Counted from the first letter of the stretch, positions 7,441 to 14,668 are shown. The stretch: DNA of 17,462 nucleotides from JBELMB01 sp042088665 (GCA_042088665.1 JBELMB010000110.1:1-17462), one strand, 5' to 3'. Notes: generated by a model not told the origin, from the sequence alone. Made by a program: numbers and translations.

Positions 7441-8087
7441 CTGACATGACGGACATCTCTCTGGGCCGCATCATCCGCACGGAGGCTTGCGTCGCCGAAG
7501 GCGCGGACTGGTTGATACAGGCAGAGCCGCGCTTTGCCGCCGTGCTGGAGGCCACCGGCCCACTGCCGTTGCGCCTGCGCGACGACGGGTTCGGCCAGCT
7601 TCTGAGCGCCATCGTCAGCCAACAGGTCAGCGTGGCCTCTGCGCGCGCCATCTGGGCAAAGCTTGAAACCGCGCAGATGGTGACCCCGGATGCGGTCGAC
7701 AACTGTTCCGAAGATACGCTGCGGGCGCTGGGGCTGTCCCGACAAAAGGCCGCTTATGCCCGGGCGCTGGCCGAGGCCGAGATCGATTTCGTCGCCCTGC
7801 GCAGCCTGCCAACCGAAGAGGTCGTCCGCACCCTTGTCGCGGTGAAGGGCATCGGCATCTGGACCGCCGAGATCTACGCCATGTTCAGTCTGGGGCGCGC
7901 GGATGTCTTTGCCCCCGGGGATCTTGCCTTGCAGGAAGCCGCTCGGCTGTTGTTCGATCTTGAGGAACGTCCCAAGGAACGCGCCTTTCGCGACATGGCT
8001 CAGGCGTGGTCGCCGTGGCGCTCGGTTGCTGCGCGCGCGCTCTGGGCCTATTATCACGTGGTGAAATCGCGGGAGGGCATCACATGA
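7437..8087 (+). CDS. DNA-3-methyladenine glycosylase II family (HhH-GPD)
   Basis: This enzyme excises alkylated bases, leaving abasic sites, in base excision repair. The 216-residue protein has the HhH-GPD fold. An N-terminal helix carries LLSAIVSQQVSVASARAIW (55-73). The helix-hairpin-helix is VKGIGIWTAE around 136-145, and the catalytic Asp is Asp162 in FAPGDLALQ. It lacks the N-terminal beta domain of E. coli AlkA, so it is the short bacterial/yeast Mag1-like form. ATG at 7437 forms an ATGA overlap with the cobK-like stop. A second in-frame ATG at 7446 is possible. GGAGG at 7406-7410 is spaced better for an out-of-frame ATG at 7418 that opens only an eight-codon frame. Its own stop overlaps the next gene by four bases. 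Confidence 0.9.
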   Translation: MTDMTDISLGRIIRTEACVAEGADWLIQAEPRFAAVLEATGPLPLRLRDDGFGQLLSAIVSQQVSVASARAIWAKLETAQMVTPDAVDNCSEDTLRALGLSRQKAAYARALAEAEIDFVALRSLPTEEVVRTLVAVKGIGIWTAEIYAMFSLGRADVFAPGDLALQEAARLLFDLEERPKERAFRDMAQAWSPWRSVAARALWAYYHVVKSREGIT

Positions 8088-8545
8088 GATCCTTGGCTTT
8101 TGCTGCGCGCGCGCGCCGGACCGGGACGCCGGTCTGCCTTGGACCCATTGCAGCGATCTGCACGGCCATCTGGGTGGGCCTTGCGCCCCTTCCGGCACAT
8201 GCCATGTTCGAAACCCCGCAGACCTGCACCGGCGTCATGTTGTTTCACAACGAGGATGGCAGCTTTGAGACCTACAGTCTGGCGCTGGAGTTTTCCACCG
8301 AAGGCTACGTGATCCGGGCTTGGCATCTCGGGACGCAGGAGATCACGGAGGACGAGGGCACCTGCACGACCTATCTGGCCGAGGGTTGCCGCCACATGGT
8401 TCCCGGCATCGACGGTCAAGCGGACAACCACTATGATTTCCGACTGGAGCCCATCGAGGCGGGCGGCTACCTCTATCGCGAAATCTGGGGGGACGGCTTC
8501 GCGGACGAGACCACGGTGCAGTGCCGCCCAACCGATGCGGGCTAG
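8084..8545 (+). CDS. Small exported hypothetical protein with four cysteines
   Basis: I do not recognise this family. ATG at 8084 makes an ATGA overlap with the glycosylase stop and has GGAGG at 8072-8076, seven bases away, so it is preferred to an earlier in-frame start at 8006. The 153-residue product begins with a basic stretch (RARR), a hydrophobic core (PIAAICTAIWVGLAPL) and an Ala-X-Ala site ending at residue 40, a good Sec signal peptide. The mature part has Cys48, Cys94, Cys102 and Cys147, which could form two disulfides in the periplasm, and alternates short polar and aromatic segments like a small beta-rich domain. Function unknown; operon placement behind a repair gene is probably incidental. 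Confidence 0.75.
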   Translation: MRSLAFAARARRTGTPVCLGPIAAICTAIWVGLAPLPAHAMFETPQTCTGVMLFHNEDGSFETYSLALEFSTEGYVIRAWHLGTQEITEDEGTCTTYLAEGCRHMVPGIDGQADNHYDFRLEPIEAGGYLYREIWGDGFADETTVQCRPTDAG

Positions 8546-8628
8546 CCAACCCGGCTGACAAATGCGGGTCTTTGCCCCGCCTCAAGATACGCAGGCAACC
8601 AGCCCCGCGACCGAACAAGGATGGATCG

Positions 8629-9294
8629 ATGACACGAGTGTTGCAAACCGGGCGCAAGGCGCCCGTCTCCGGGGAGACGCGGTCCTGCGTGGTGTTCCTG
8701 CATGGCTATGGCGCCAATGGGGCGGATCTGCTGGGGCTCGCCGATCCTCTGGGGGAACACCTGCCCGACACGTTGTTCGTGGCACCGGATGCGCCGGAGG
8801 CCTGCGGGGGCGCGCCCTTTGGGTTCCAGTGGTTCCCGATTCCTTGGATCGATGGCTCCTCCGAGGAAGAGGCCATGTCCGGCATGTCCCGCGCGGTCGA
8901 TGACCTGAACGCCTTTCTGGATGCGCTGATGGTGGATGAGGACCTGTTGCCAGAGCAGGTCTGCCTGCTCGGGTTTTCCCAGGGCACGATGATGAGCCTG
9001 CACGTCGGACCCCGGCGCGAAGACGAACTGGCGGGCATCGTTGGGTTTTCGGGCCGGTTGCTGCAACCCGAACTGCTGGCCGACGAGGTGGTCAGCAAGC
9101 CGCCGATCCTGCTCTTGCATGGCGACGCCGATGACGTGGTCCCGGTGCAGTCGCTGCCCGAGGCGGCTGAGGCGCTTCAGGAGGCAGGGTTCAAAGAGGT
9201 CTTTGCCCATGTGATGAAGGGCACCGCGCATGGCATTGCCCCGGATGGGCTGAGCGTCTCTCTGGCCTTTATTCGCGACAAATGCGGGTTTTGA
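8629..9294 (+). CDS. Alpha/beta-hydrolase carboxylesterase/phospholipase family
   Basis: The 221-residue protein belongs to the phospholipase/carboxylesterase group (Pfam PF02230 type) that hydrolyses short-chain carboxylic or acyl thioesters in the cytoplasm. VVFLHGYGANGADL near the N-terminus supplies the oxyanion-hole HG. The nucleophile is Ser117 in GFSQG, the acid is Asp168 in HGDADDVVP, and the base is His201 in GTAHGI. FGFQWFPI is also typical. The start at ATG 8629 is supported by AAGGA at 8617-8621; a longer in-frame start at 8521 would overlap the preceding gene and add unrelated residues. An 83-base gap separates it from the preceding gene, so co-transcription is possible. The natural substrate cannot be told. 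Confidence 0.9.
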   Translation: MTRVLQTGRKAPVSGETRSCVVFLHGYGANGADLLGLADPLGEHLPDTLFVAPDAPEACGGAPFGFQWFPIPWIDGSSEEEAMSGMSRAVDDLNAFLDALMVDEDLLPEQVCLLGFSQGTMMSLHVGPRREDELAGIVGFSGRLLQPELLADEVVSKPPILLLHGDADDVVPVQSLPEAAEALQEAGFKEVFAHVMKGTAHGIAPDGLSVSLAFIRDKCGF

Positions 9295-9410
9295 TGGTCT
9301 GAGCGGACCGTGGCTGCGCCAAGGATAGCCTGTCGCCGCGCGCCCGCCCTGTCCGCACGCTCCCGGACCGCATGGGCCTGAGCTTGCAGTGCCTGTTGGC
9401 AAGGCTGGGA

Positions 9411-9449
9411 TATCCGGACTCGAATTGCGCACAGTCCTCTTGCTACACT
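9411..9449 (+). promoter_or_regulatory. Extended -10 promoter of the protease-PDZ gene
   Basis: TGCTACACT at 9441-9449 fits an extended -10 element (TG-N-TACACT), 28 bases before the ATG at 9478. The same element, TGCTACTCT, occurs at 11542-11550 upstream of the paralogue. In both places a CCxGACTCG-like block lies 21 bases before the hexamer, so 21 of 33 positions agree between 9417-9449 and 11518-11550. The -35 region is weak. Conservation between paralogues is the main support. Confidence 0.5.
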
Positions 9450-9477
9450 CCCAGGCGAATCCTGCCTGGAGGACCTC

Positions 9478-11229
9478 ATGCGCAAACTGCTGACCACCCT
9501 CGCGTTGATTTCGCTCGCCCCTGCGTGTCTTGCCGAAGAATTGCCAAGCTTTCCCGCGTCAGACTTTGGCAAAGCGGTGCTGTCGCGCAATCAGGCGGTG
9601 ACCGGCGGCGTCACTTACGAGGCCTTCATCGGGCAGCGCAACATCGAGTTTCTGGAAACCTATGGGCCGAACTCGATCTTTCGTCAGGTCGGCAGCGCCG
9701 TGGGGCGGCTGGATGTCCTGACCGATGCAGGCACCTTTCCTTGCACCGGATTCCTGATTGAAAACAATCAGGTGATCACCAATCACCACTGCGTGCCCGG
9801 TATGGTCGAAGATGAGCGCACCGGGGCGACACAGATCTTTGCGGTGCAATTTCGCGCGGGCTTTCTGCGTGACGGGATCGAGGGCGAGGATACCGTGTTC
9901 TTTGTGAACCCGGCGCCGCTGGAATCGAGCGATGCGCTGGATTACTCCGTGCTGCAGCTTCAGGGCGATGCCAATGGGCGTTTTGGTGCGCTGGAATTGT
10001 CCGATGCGCTGCCCGAGGACCGTGACCCGTTCTGGGTGATCGGACACCCGGATGGCCGCGCCCTGCAGATCAGCCGAGAGAAATGTCAGGCCGCGTCCCC
10101 CGCGATCAATGCAGGCCGCGTCAGACACACCTGTGACACCTTGCCCGGCAGTTCCGGCTCGCCCGTGATCGATGCAGGCCTCCGTCAGGTCGTTGCGCTG
10201 CACCATGCGGCGGCGGGCGGTGTGAACCTCGCTGTGCCGATGCGGGACATTCTGGCGCAATCGCGGGTGCTGCGGGTCAGCGCGGGGACCTCATCCGGCA
10301 GCGATGGCGATGTGGCCGCGGAACTGGCAGCGCTGCGCGCCGAATTGGCAGCCGCCCGCGCAGCGCAGGCCAAAGCAGAGCGCGCCGCCGCCGCCCGCGT
10401 GGCTGCGGCAGAGGCAGAGGCCGAAGCAAACCGCGCGGAACGCGACCGGCTGATGTCAGCGGCGCAACAACGCGCAGCGGCTGCCGAAACGCCGACGCCA
10501 ACGGCCCGCCAGACCGCGCCGGTTGCGTCCACGCGCAGGACGACCGCCGAGGCCCAGATCCCCAGCTTTCTGGTGCCAAAGCCCGGCTCAGACATGCCCG
10601 ACCCTCTGCCCGAATCGCAGCGCGGCAAACTGGGCGTGCGCGTGAACAGCCTTGATGCCGAAACCCGCGCCAAGCTTGGCTATACCGCAGATCAGGGCGT
10701 CTGGATCGACCTTGTGGAGGATGGCAGCACCGGCAAACACATCGGGCTGCGGGTCAACGACGTGGTCTTGAGCTATGCCGGCGTCACCCTGAACGACCCC
10801 CTGCATCTGGTTCGGCTGTTGGCCGCGACCCCGATCGGTGAGCACGTCGCCCTGACCGTCTGGCGCCGGGGCAACGAGCGGCGGGTCAGTTTCCAGATGC
10901 AAAGACCCAAACCGACGGCACCGGTCCAAGCGACCTTTTCGTTTCTGGGCGCCACTTTGACCGAGATGGATTCCGTCACCCGTGGGCGTCTGTTGCTGGC
11001 GCCGGGAAGTGACGGCCTTGTCGTCAACGCGGTGGCGAACAACAGCGAAGCCGCGCAGCGTGGATTGCGCAAGGACGACGTGATCACCGAGGCCGGCACT
11101 GCCAAGCTGGCCTCCTTTGCCGATCTGCAAGCAAGGATCGCAGAGGCCGAGGCCGCGGGACGCAAGAGCCTGCTCATCCTGTATCGGCGCGACAATGCCC
11201 CGCGCTTCCTTGCGCTGTCGTTGAAGTGA
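9478..11229 (+). CDS. Exported trypsin-like serine protease with coiled coil and two PDZ domains
   Basis: The 583-residue protein starts with a Sec signal peptide (cleavage near residue 19, CLA/EE). The chymotrypsin-fold protease spans about 25-265. The catalytic triad is readable as His104 (TNHHCV), Asp155 (ALDYSVL) and Ser226 (PGSSGSP). Cys89/Cys105 and Cys203/Cys219 could form disulfides, fitting a periplasmic location. Residues 280-335 are Ala/Glu/Arg-rich and likely coiled coil. Two PDZ domains follow at about 383-470 (KLGVRVN to VWRRG) and 485-580 (RGLRKDDVITEAG inside). Such PDZ domains bind C-termini or unfolded segments and gate HtrA-type proteases, but the protease core is not obviously DegP-like. 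It has its own promoter and a tandem paralogue at 11582. Confidence 0.88.
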   Translation: MRKLLTTLALISLAPACLAEELPSFPASDFGKAVLSRNQAVTGGVTYEAFIGQRNIEFLETYGPNSIFRQVGSAVGRLDVLTDAGTFPCTGFLIENNQVITNHHCVPGMVEDERTGATQIFAVQFRAGFLRDGIEGEDTVFFVNPAPLESSDALDYSVLQLQGDANGRFGALELSDALPEDRDPFWVIGHPDGRALQISREKCQAASPAINAGRVRHTCDTLPGSSGSPVIDAGLRQVVALHHAAAGGVNLAVPMRDILAQSRVLRVSAGTSSGSDGDVAAELAALRAELAAARAAQAKAERAAAARVAAAEAEAEANRAERDRLMSAAQQRAAAAETPTPTARQTAPVASTRRTTAEAQIPSFLVPKPGSDMPDPLPESQRGKLGVRVNSLDAETRAKLGYTADQGVWIDLVEDGSTGKHIGLRVNDVVLSYAGVTLNDPLHLVRLLAATPIGEHVALTVWRRGNERRVSFQMQRPKPTAPVQATFSFLGATLTEMDSVTRGRLLLAPGSDGLVVNAVANNSEAAQRGLRKDDVITEAGTAKLASFADLQARIAEAEAAGRKSLLILYRRDNAPRFLALSLK

Positions 11230-11511
11230 TCCTTGAACCCGCCGCAACGCGCCGGGTGCTTTGTTCCCTGACCGCCGGACGACAGGGTCTGTGCTCCGAT
11301 CGCTGAAACGCCGCCGTTCATTGGTGGCAAAAGCCCCTTGCCCAACCCGTGAAGGGCACAGCACCATGAGCACCGGACCGATTGAGGCCACGCGCGCCTC
11401 GACCGGTGATCAGGGCGGGCCCCGGTCGCGCGCCGGTCAAGCAAGCGGGGTGTCCCTTCTGTCGCCGGGCCGCTCGCCTCCCACATCATCACGCAGGTCT
11501 GCCTTGCGGGA
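11230..11511. other. Spacer between the two protease genes
   Basis: I see no gene I can support here. A + strand frame starting around 11261 or at ATG 11366 has no ribosome binding site and reads as Arg/Ser/Pro-rich low-complexity protein. No T-run terminator follows the first protease gene. The last part of the spacer, from about 11512, carries the promoter block shared with the upstream paralogue. Confidence 0.4.
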
Positions 11512-11550
11512 AATCCCGACTCGGTGATCGCGCGGGCTCTTTGCTACTCT
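11512..11550 (+). promoter_or_regulatory. Extended -10 promoter of the protease-WD40 gene
   Basis: TGCTACTCT at 11542-11550 is an extended -10 element 31 bases before the ATG at 11582. It aligns without gaps to the block upstream of the first protease gene at an offset of 2101 bases, including a GACTCG motif at 11518-11523. This suggests that the duplication included the promoter or that both genes share a regulator. Confidence 0.5.
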
Positions 11551-11581
11551 GATCTGCGAATCGCCTTTGCCGGAGACGCAT

Positions 11582-13642
11582 ATGCTTTGTTGGACACACG
11601 CGCGCCTTTTGGCGGCCTGCCTGATCGCGCTGCCCATGGCCGCGCACGCCCAGGACCTGCCCCGCTTCCCGACCGAAGACTTCGGCAAAGCCGTGCTGTC
11701 GCGGGATCAGGCCATCACCGGCGGCGTCAGCTACGAGGCCTTTATCGGCGGGCGCAACATCGAGTTTCTCGAAGGTTACGGGCCCAACACGATCTTCCGT
11801 CAGGTGGGCCGCGCCGTGGGCCGGTTGGATGTGCTCACCGACACCGGCACCTTTCCCTGCACGGCCTTTCTGATCGCGGGCAACCGGCTGGTGACCAATC
11901 ACCACTGCGTGCCGGGCATCACCGAAGACCCGCGCACCGGGGCGACGTCGATCTTTGCGGTGGAGTTCCGCGCGGGCTTTCTGCGCGACGGGCTGGAGGG
12001 CGAAGACACGGTGTTTCGGGTCAGCCCCGCGCCGTTGGAAAGCGACAAGGCGCTCGACTATTCGGTTCTGCAGATCCTTGGGGATGCCAATGCGGCCTTT
12101 GGCGCTCTGGATTTGTCGGACGCGCTGCCAGAGGACCGCGATCCGTTTTGGGTGATCGGCCACCCGGACGGGCGGGCGCTGCAAATCAGCCGCGAGAAAT
12201 GTCAGGCCGCGGCGCCGGCGATCAACGCGGGCCGGGTGCGCCACACCTGCGACACGCTGCCGGGCAGCTCCGGCTCGCCGGTGATCGACGCGGGCCTGCG
12301 CCAGGTGGTGGCGCTGCACCACGCGGCGGCGGGTGGGGTGAACCTTGCGGTGCCGATGCGGGATATCCTCGCGCAAAGTCAGGTGCTGGTGGCCAGCGCG
12401 GGCACCTCCTCGGGCGGTGACGGCGCGGCGGCGGCGGAATTGGCGGCACTGCGCGCTGAACTGGCAGAGGCCCGCGCGCAGGCCCAAGAAGAAGCCCGCG
12501 CGCTGGCCGAGGCAGAGCGCGCGCGGCTGGAGGCGGAAATGGCCGCGCTGAAGGCGGCGCAGACGGCAGAGCCCGTCGTCGCAGGTCTGGCCACCGAGGT
12601 GCCCAACAGCGCGCAGTTTTCGCCCGCCTATTGGAAAAAGCAACCCCTGCGCCTCACCGGGCATGAGGACGTGGTGTACAGCGCCGGTTTCTCCCCCGAC
12701 GGAGGGCGGATTGTCACCGCCTCCAAGGACGGCACCGCGCGGATCTGGGACACGCAGAGCGGTGCCTTGGTTGCCGTGCTCTCTGGGCATGAGGGTTGGG
12801 TGTACGGCGCCAGTTTCTCCCCCGACGGAGGGCGGATTGTCACCGCCTCCTTGGACGGCACCGCGCGGATCTGGGACGCGCAAAGCGGCGCGTTGGTTGC
12901 TGTGCTCTCCGGGCATAAGGGCTATGTTGCTAGCGCCAGTTTCTCCCCCGACGGAGGACGGATTGTCACCACCTCCTCGGACGAAACCGCGCGGATCTGG
13001 GACGCGCAAAGCGGCGCGTTGGTTGCCGTACTCTCCGGGCATGAGGACTGGGTGAATAGGGCCAGTTTCTCCCCCGACGGAGGGCGGATTGTTACCGCCT
13101 CCTTGGACGGCACCGCGCGGATCTGGGACGCGCAAAGCGGCGCGTTGGTTGCTGTGCTCTCCGGGCATAAGGGCGTGGTGTACAGCGCCGGTTTCTCCCC
13201 CGACGGAGGGCGGATTGTCACCACCTCCTCGGACAAGACCGCGCGGATCTGGGACGCGCAGAGCGGCGCGTTGGTTGCCGTACTCTCCGGGCATACGGGC
13301 AGGGTGGTGAGCGCCAGTTTCTCCCCTGATGGAGGGCGGATTGTCACCGCCTCCAGGGACAAGACCGCGCGGATCTGGGCCGCGCAGAGCGGTGCATTGG
13401 TAGCCGTGCTCTCCGGGCACGAGAGTTGGGTGTACACCGCCAGTTTCTCCCCCGACCGACAGCGGATTGTCACCGCCTCCGGGGACAAGACCGCGCGGAT
13501 CTGGGACGCGCAGAGCGGCGCTTTGGTTGCCGTGCTCTCCGGGCATGAGAGCTTGGTGATGAGCGCCGGTTTCTCCCCCGACGGAACCCGGATTGTCACC
13601 GCCTCCGTGGACGACACCGCGCGGGTCTGGGGCGGGCAGTGA
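11582..13642 (+). CDS. Exported trypsin-like serine protease with eight WD40 repeats
   Basis: The 686-residue protein begins at ATG 11582 (GGAG at 11572-11575, six bases upstream); a TTG at 11567 is rejected. A Sec signal peptide ends near AHA at 21-23. The protease domain (about 27-270) carries His108 (TNHHCV), Asp159 (ALDYSVL) and Ser230 (PGSSGSP), plus paired Cys93/109 and Cys207/223. Residues 283-327 form an Ala/Glu-rich coiled coil. From Gly360 to the C-terminus lie eight WD40 blades of exactly 42 residues, with GH, SPDGGRIVT, TARIWD and QSGALVAVL marks. WD40 propellers bind proteins or peptides and are not usually catalytic. Compared with its upstream paralogue the PDZ pair is replaced by the propeller. 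Blade 6 has WA in place of WD, and blade 7 has RQ in place of GG. Target and trigger are unknown. Confidence 0.92.
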   Translation: MLCWTHARLLAACLIALPMAAHAQDLPRFPTEDFGKAVLSRDQAITGGVSYEAFIGGRNIEFLEGYGPNTIFRQVGRAVGRLDVLTDTGTFPCTAFLIAGNRLVTNHHCVPGITEDPRTGATSIFAVEFRAGFLRDGLEGEDTVFRVSPAPLESDKALDYSVLQILGDANAAFGALDLSDALPEDRDPFWVIGHPDGRALQISREKCQAAAPAINAGRVRHTCDTLPGSSGSPVIDAGLRQVVALHHAAAGGVNLAVPMRDILAQSQVLVASAGTSSGGDGAAAAELAALRAELAEARAQAQEEARALAEAERARLEAEMAALKAAQTAEPVVAGLATEVPNSAQFSPAYWKKQPLRLTGHEDVVYSAGFSPDGGRIVTASKDGTARIWDTQSGALVAVLSGHEGWVYGASFSPDGGRIVTASLDGTARIWDAQSGALVAVLSGHKGYVASASFSPDGGRIVTTSSDETARIWDAQSGALVAVLSGHEDWVNRASFSPDGGRIVTASLDGTARIWDAQSGALVAVLSGHKGVVYSAGFSPDGGRIVTTSSDKTARIWDAQSGALVAVLSGHTGRVVSASFSPDGGRIVTASRDKTARIWAAQSGALVAVLSGHESWVYTASFSPDRQRIVTASGDKTARIWDAQSGALVAVLSGHESLVMSAGFSPDGTRIVTASVDDTARVWGGQ
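12659..13642 (+). repeat. Tandem array of eight 126-bp WD40 units
   Basis: Units start at 12659, 12785, 12911, 13037, 13163, 13289, 13415 and 13541; the last is cut short by the stop. Framework codons are nearly invariant even at silent sites. Units 2 and 4 share GTTGCTGTGCTC endings and units 3 and 5 share GTTGCCGTACTC endings. An identical 81-base run at 12842-12922 and 13094-13174 spans the unit 2/3 and 4/5 junctions. This shows that units 2-3 and 4-5 are copies of a two-blade, 252-base block. Such arrays are prone to recombination and to assembly collapse. Confidence 0.95.
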
Positions 13643-13821
13643 GCGCTGCCTGCGGCGCCCGTCACATCCGTGAACAGGCGCCCTGCGCGTCGGGATGGCC
13701 GCAAACCGCAACTTTTTGCGACGTTGGGTGATTGCCTCACCGCATCTTTGACGCATGGCCTGTCACAGAGGCGTAACAGAATCGTCTTATCGCTAAGGCA
13801 AGCCACTTGATCTAGTAGGGG
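13643..13821. other. Spacer after the protease-WD40 gene
   Basis: No gene is supported between the WD40 stop and the HNH promoter. The stretch is less GC-rich from about 13700 on. No inverted repeat with a T-run marks the end of the protease transcript. Confidence 0.35.
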
Positions 13822-13849
13822 TTGCCCCCAAGAGAACGCGAGATATAGT
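13822..13849 (+). promoter_or_regulatory. Sigma-70-type promoter of the HNH gene
   Basis: TTGCCC at 13822-13827 and TATAGT at 13844-13849 are separated by 16 bases. The expected start is near 13856, giving a 5' leader of roughly 65 bases before the chosen ATG. This is the clearest -35/-10 pair in the window. Confidence 0.6.
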
Positions 13850-13922
13850 GGTCGGTGACTGGGGCGGGCTCCCCGCTCTGGTGCTTTTGCTGAAGCAGAC
13901 AGGGTGGAGGATGAGTCCCCCA

Positions 13923-14507
13923 ATGGAAGGCGATTTCAGAACCAATTTCGTGCGCGAACCCGGCGCACTCAGACAGCATCCGGCATTGGTGTTGAATGCC
14001 GACTACAGGCCGCTGTCGTATTATCCCCTCAGCCTTTGGCCGTGGCAGGACGCGGTGAAGGCGGCGTTTCTGGACCGGGTCGACATCGTGGCCGAGTATG
14101 ACGAGGTGGTGCGCAGTCCCAGTATGGTGATCAGGATACCCAGTGTGGTGGTCCTGAAAGATTACGTCAAACCTCAGAAGCGCGTGGCATTCACGCGCTT
14201 CAATCTTTTTCTGAGGGACGAATTTCGGTGCCAGTACTGCGGCACCAAGTCGGAACTGACCTTTGACCATGTGATCCCGCGCGCGGCGGGGGGCATCACC
14301 AGCTGGGAAAACGTCGTGGCGGCCTGCGCGCCGTGCAACCTGCGCAAAGGGTCCAAGAGCCTGCGCCAGTCGGGGCTGTCGCTGTACAAGGTGCCGCGGC
14401 AACCCACGGCGCCAGAGCTGCTGAACATGGGGCGGCGCTTTCCACCGAACCACCTGCACGACAGCTGGCTGGATTTCCTCTATTGGGATGCGGAACTGGA
14501 GGCCTGA
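13923..14507 (+). CDS. HNH endonuclease family protein
   Basis: The 194-residue protein (from ATG 13923) ends in an HNH nuclease module: CQYC (Cys103, Cys106), LTFDHVIPR (Asp115, His116), SWENVV (Asn130) and CAPCNLRKG (Cys135, Cys138). The two CxxC pairs bind structural zinc and Asp-His-Asn make the metal-dependent active site. The N-terminal part (PALVLNADYRPLSYYPLSLW) is typical of the stand-alone HNH proteins common in bacterial chromosomes; their role is not well defined. GGAGG at 13906-13910 is flush against an in-frame ATG at 13911, so that start seems too close, while 13923 is 12 bases away. A GTG at 13848 lies inside the -10 and is excluded. No restriction or phage partner is adjacent. 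Confidence 0.88.
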   Translation: MEGDFRTNFVREPGALRQHPALVLNADYRPLSYYPLSLWPWQDAVKAAFLDRVDIVAEYDEVVRSPSMVIRIPSVVVLKDYVKPQKRVAFTRFNLFLRDEFRCQYCGTKSELTFDHVIPRAAGGITSWENVVAACAPCNLRKGSKSLRQSGLSLYKVPRQPTAPELLNMGRRFPPNHLHDSWLDFLYWDAELEA

Positions 14508-14642
14508 GCGCCACGCGCCTCGGGCGGTTCCTGGGACCCGATGGCCGATGGCGTCGGGCCTGTTGGCGTGAAAGCGGTGTCGGTTCGCGGATGGGCGCAA
14601 CACGCTGCCACTTCGATCTGTCGCCCCGATGCATTTCAAACG

Positions 14643-14668
14643 AAAAAGCCGCCCGATGGGGCGGCTTT
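14643..14668 (-). terminator. Intrinsic terminator of the bactofilin operon
   Basis: A perfect 10-bp stem (AAAGCCGCCC 14645-14654 with GGGCGGCTTT 14659-14668, four-base loop) reads on the - strand into five T residues. It lies 23 bases past the bactofilin stop. Read on the + strand it has only three T residues, so it may also weakly stop the HNH transcript. Confidence 0.85.

Noticed and set aside
12659..13642. A CRISPR or minisatellite interpretation of the 126-bp repeats
   Set aside because: Units are exactly in frame, encode 42-residue WD40 blades, and have no spacer/repeat alternation.
11489..13756. A 755-codon open frame on the - strand opposite the whole protease-WD40 gene
   Set aside because: It arises from the high-GC codon pattern and the repeat array; it has no ribosome site and no recognised domain, and the opposite strand has a full domain architecture.
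9411..14507. Reading the two proteases plus the HNH gene as one defence island
   Set aside because: The proteases carry Sec signal peptides and so act outside the cytoplasm, the HNH gene has its own promoter and is of a common chromosomal type, and no mobile or defence marker is adjacent.
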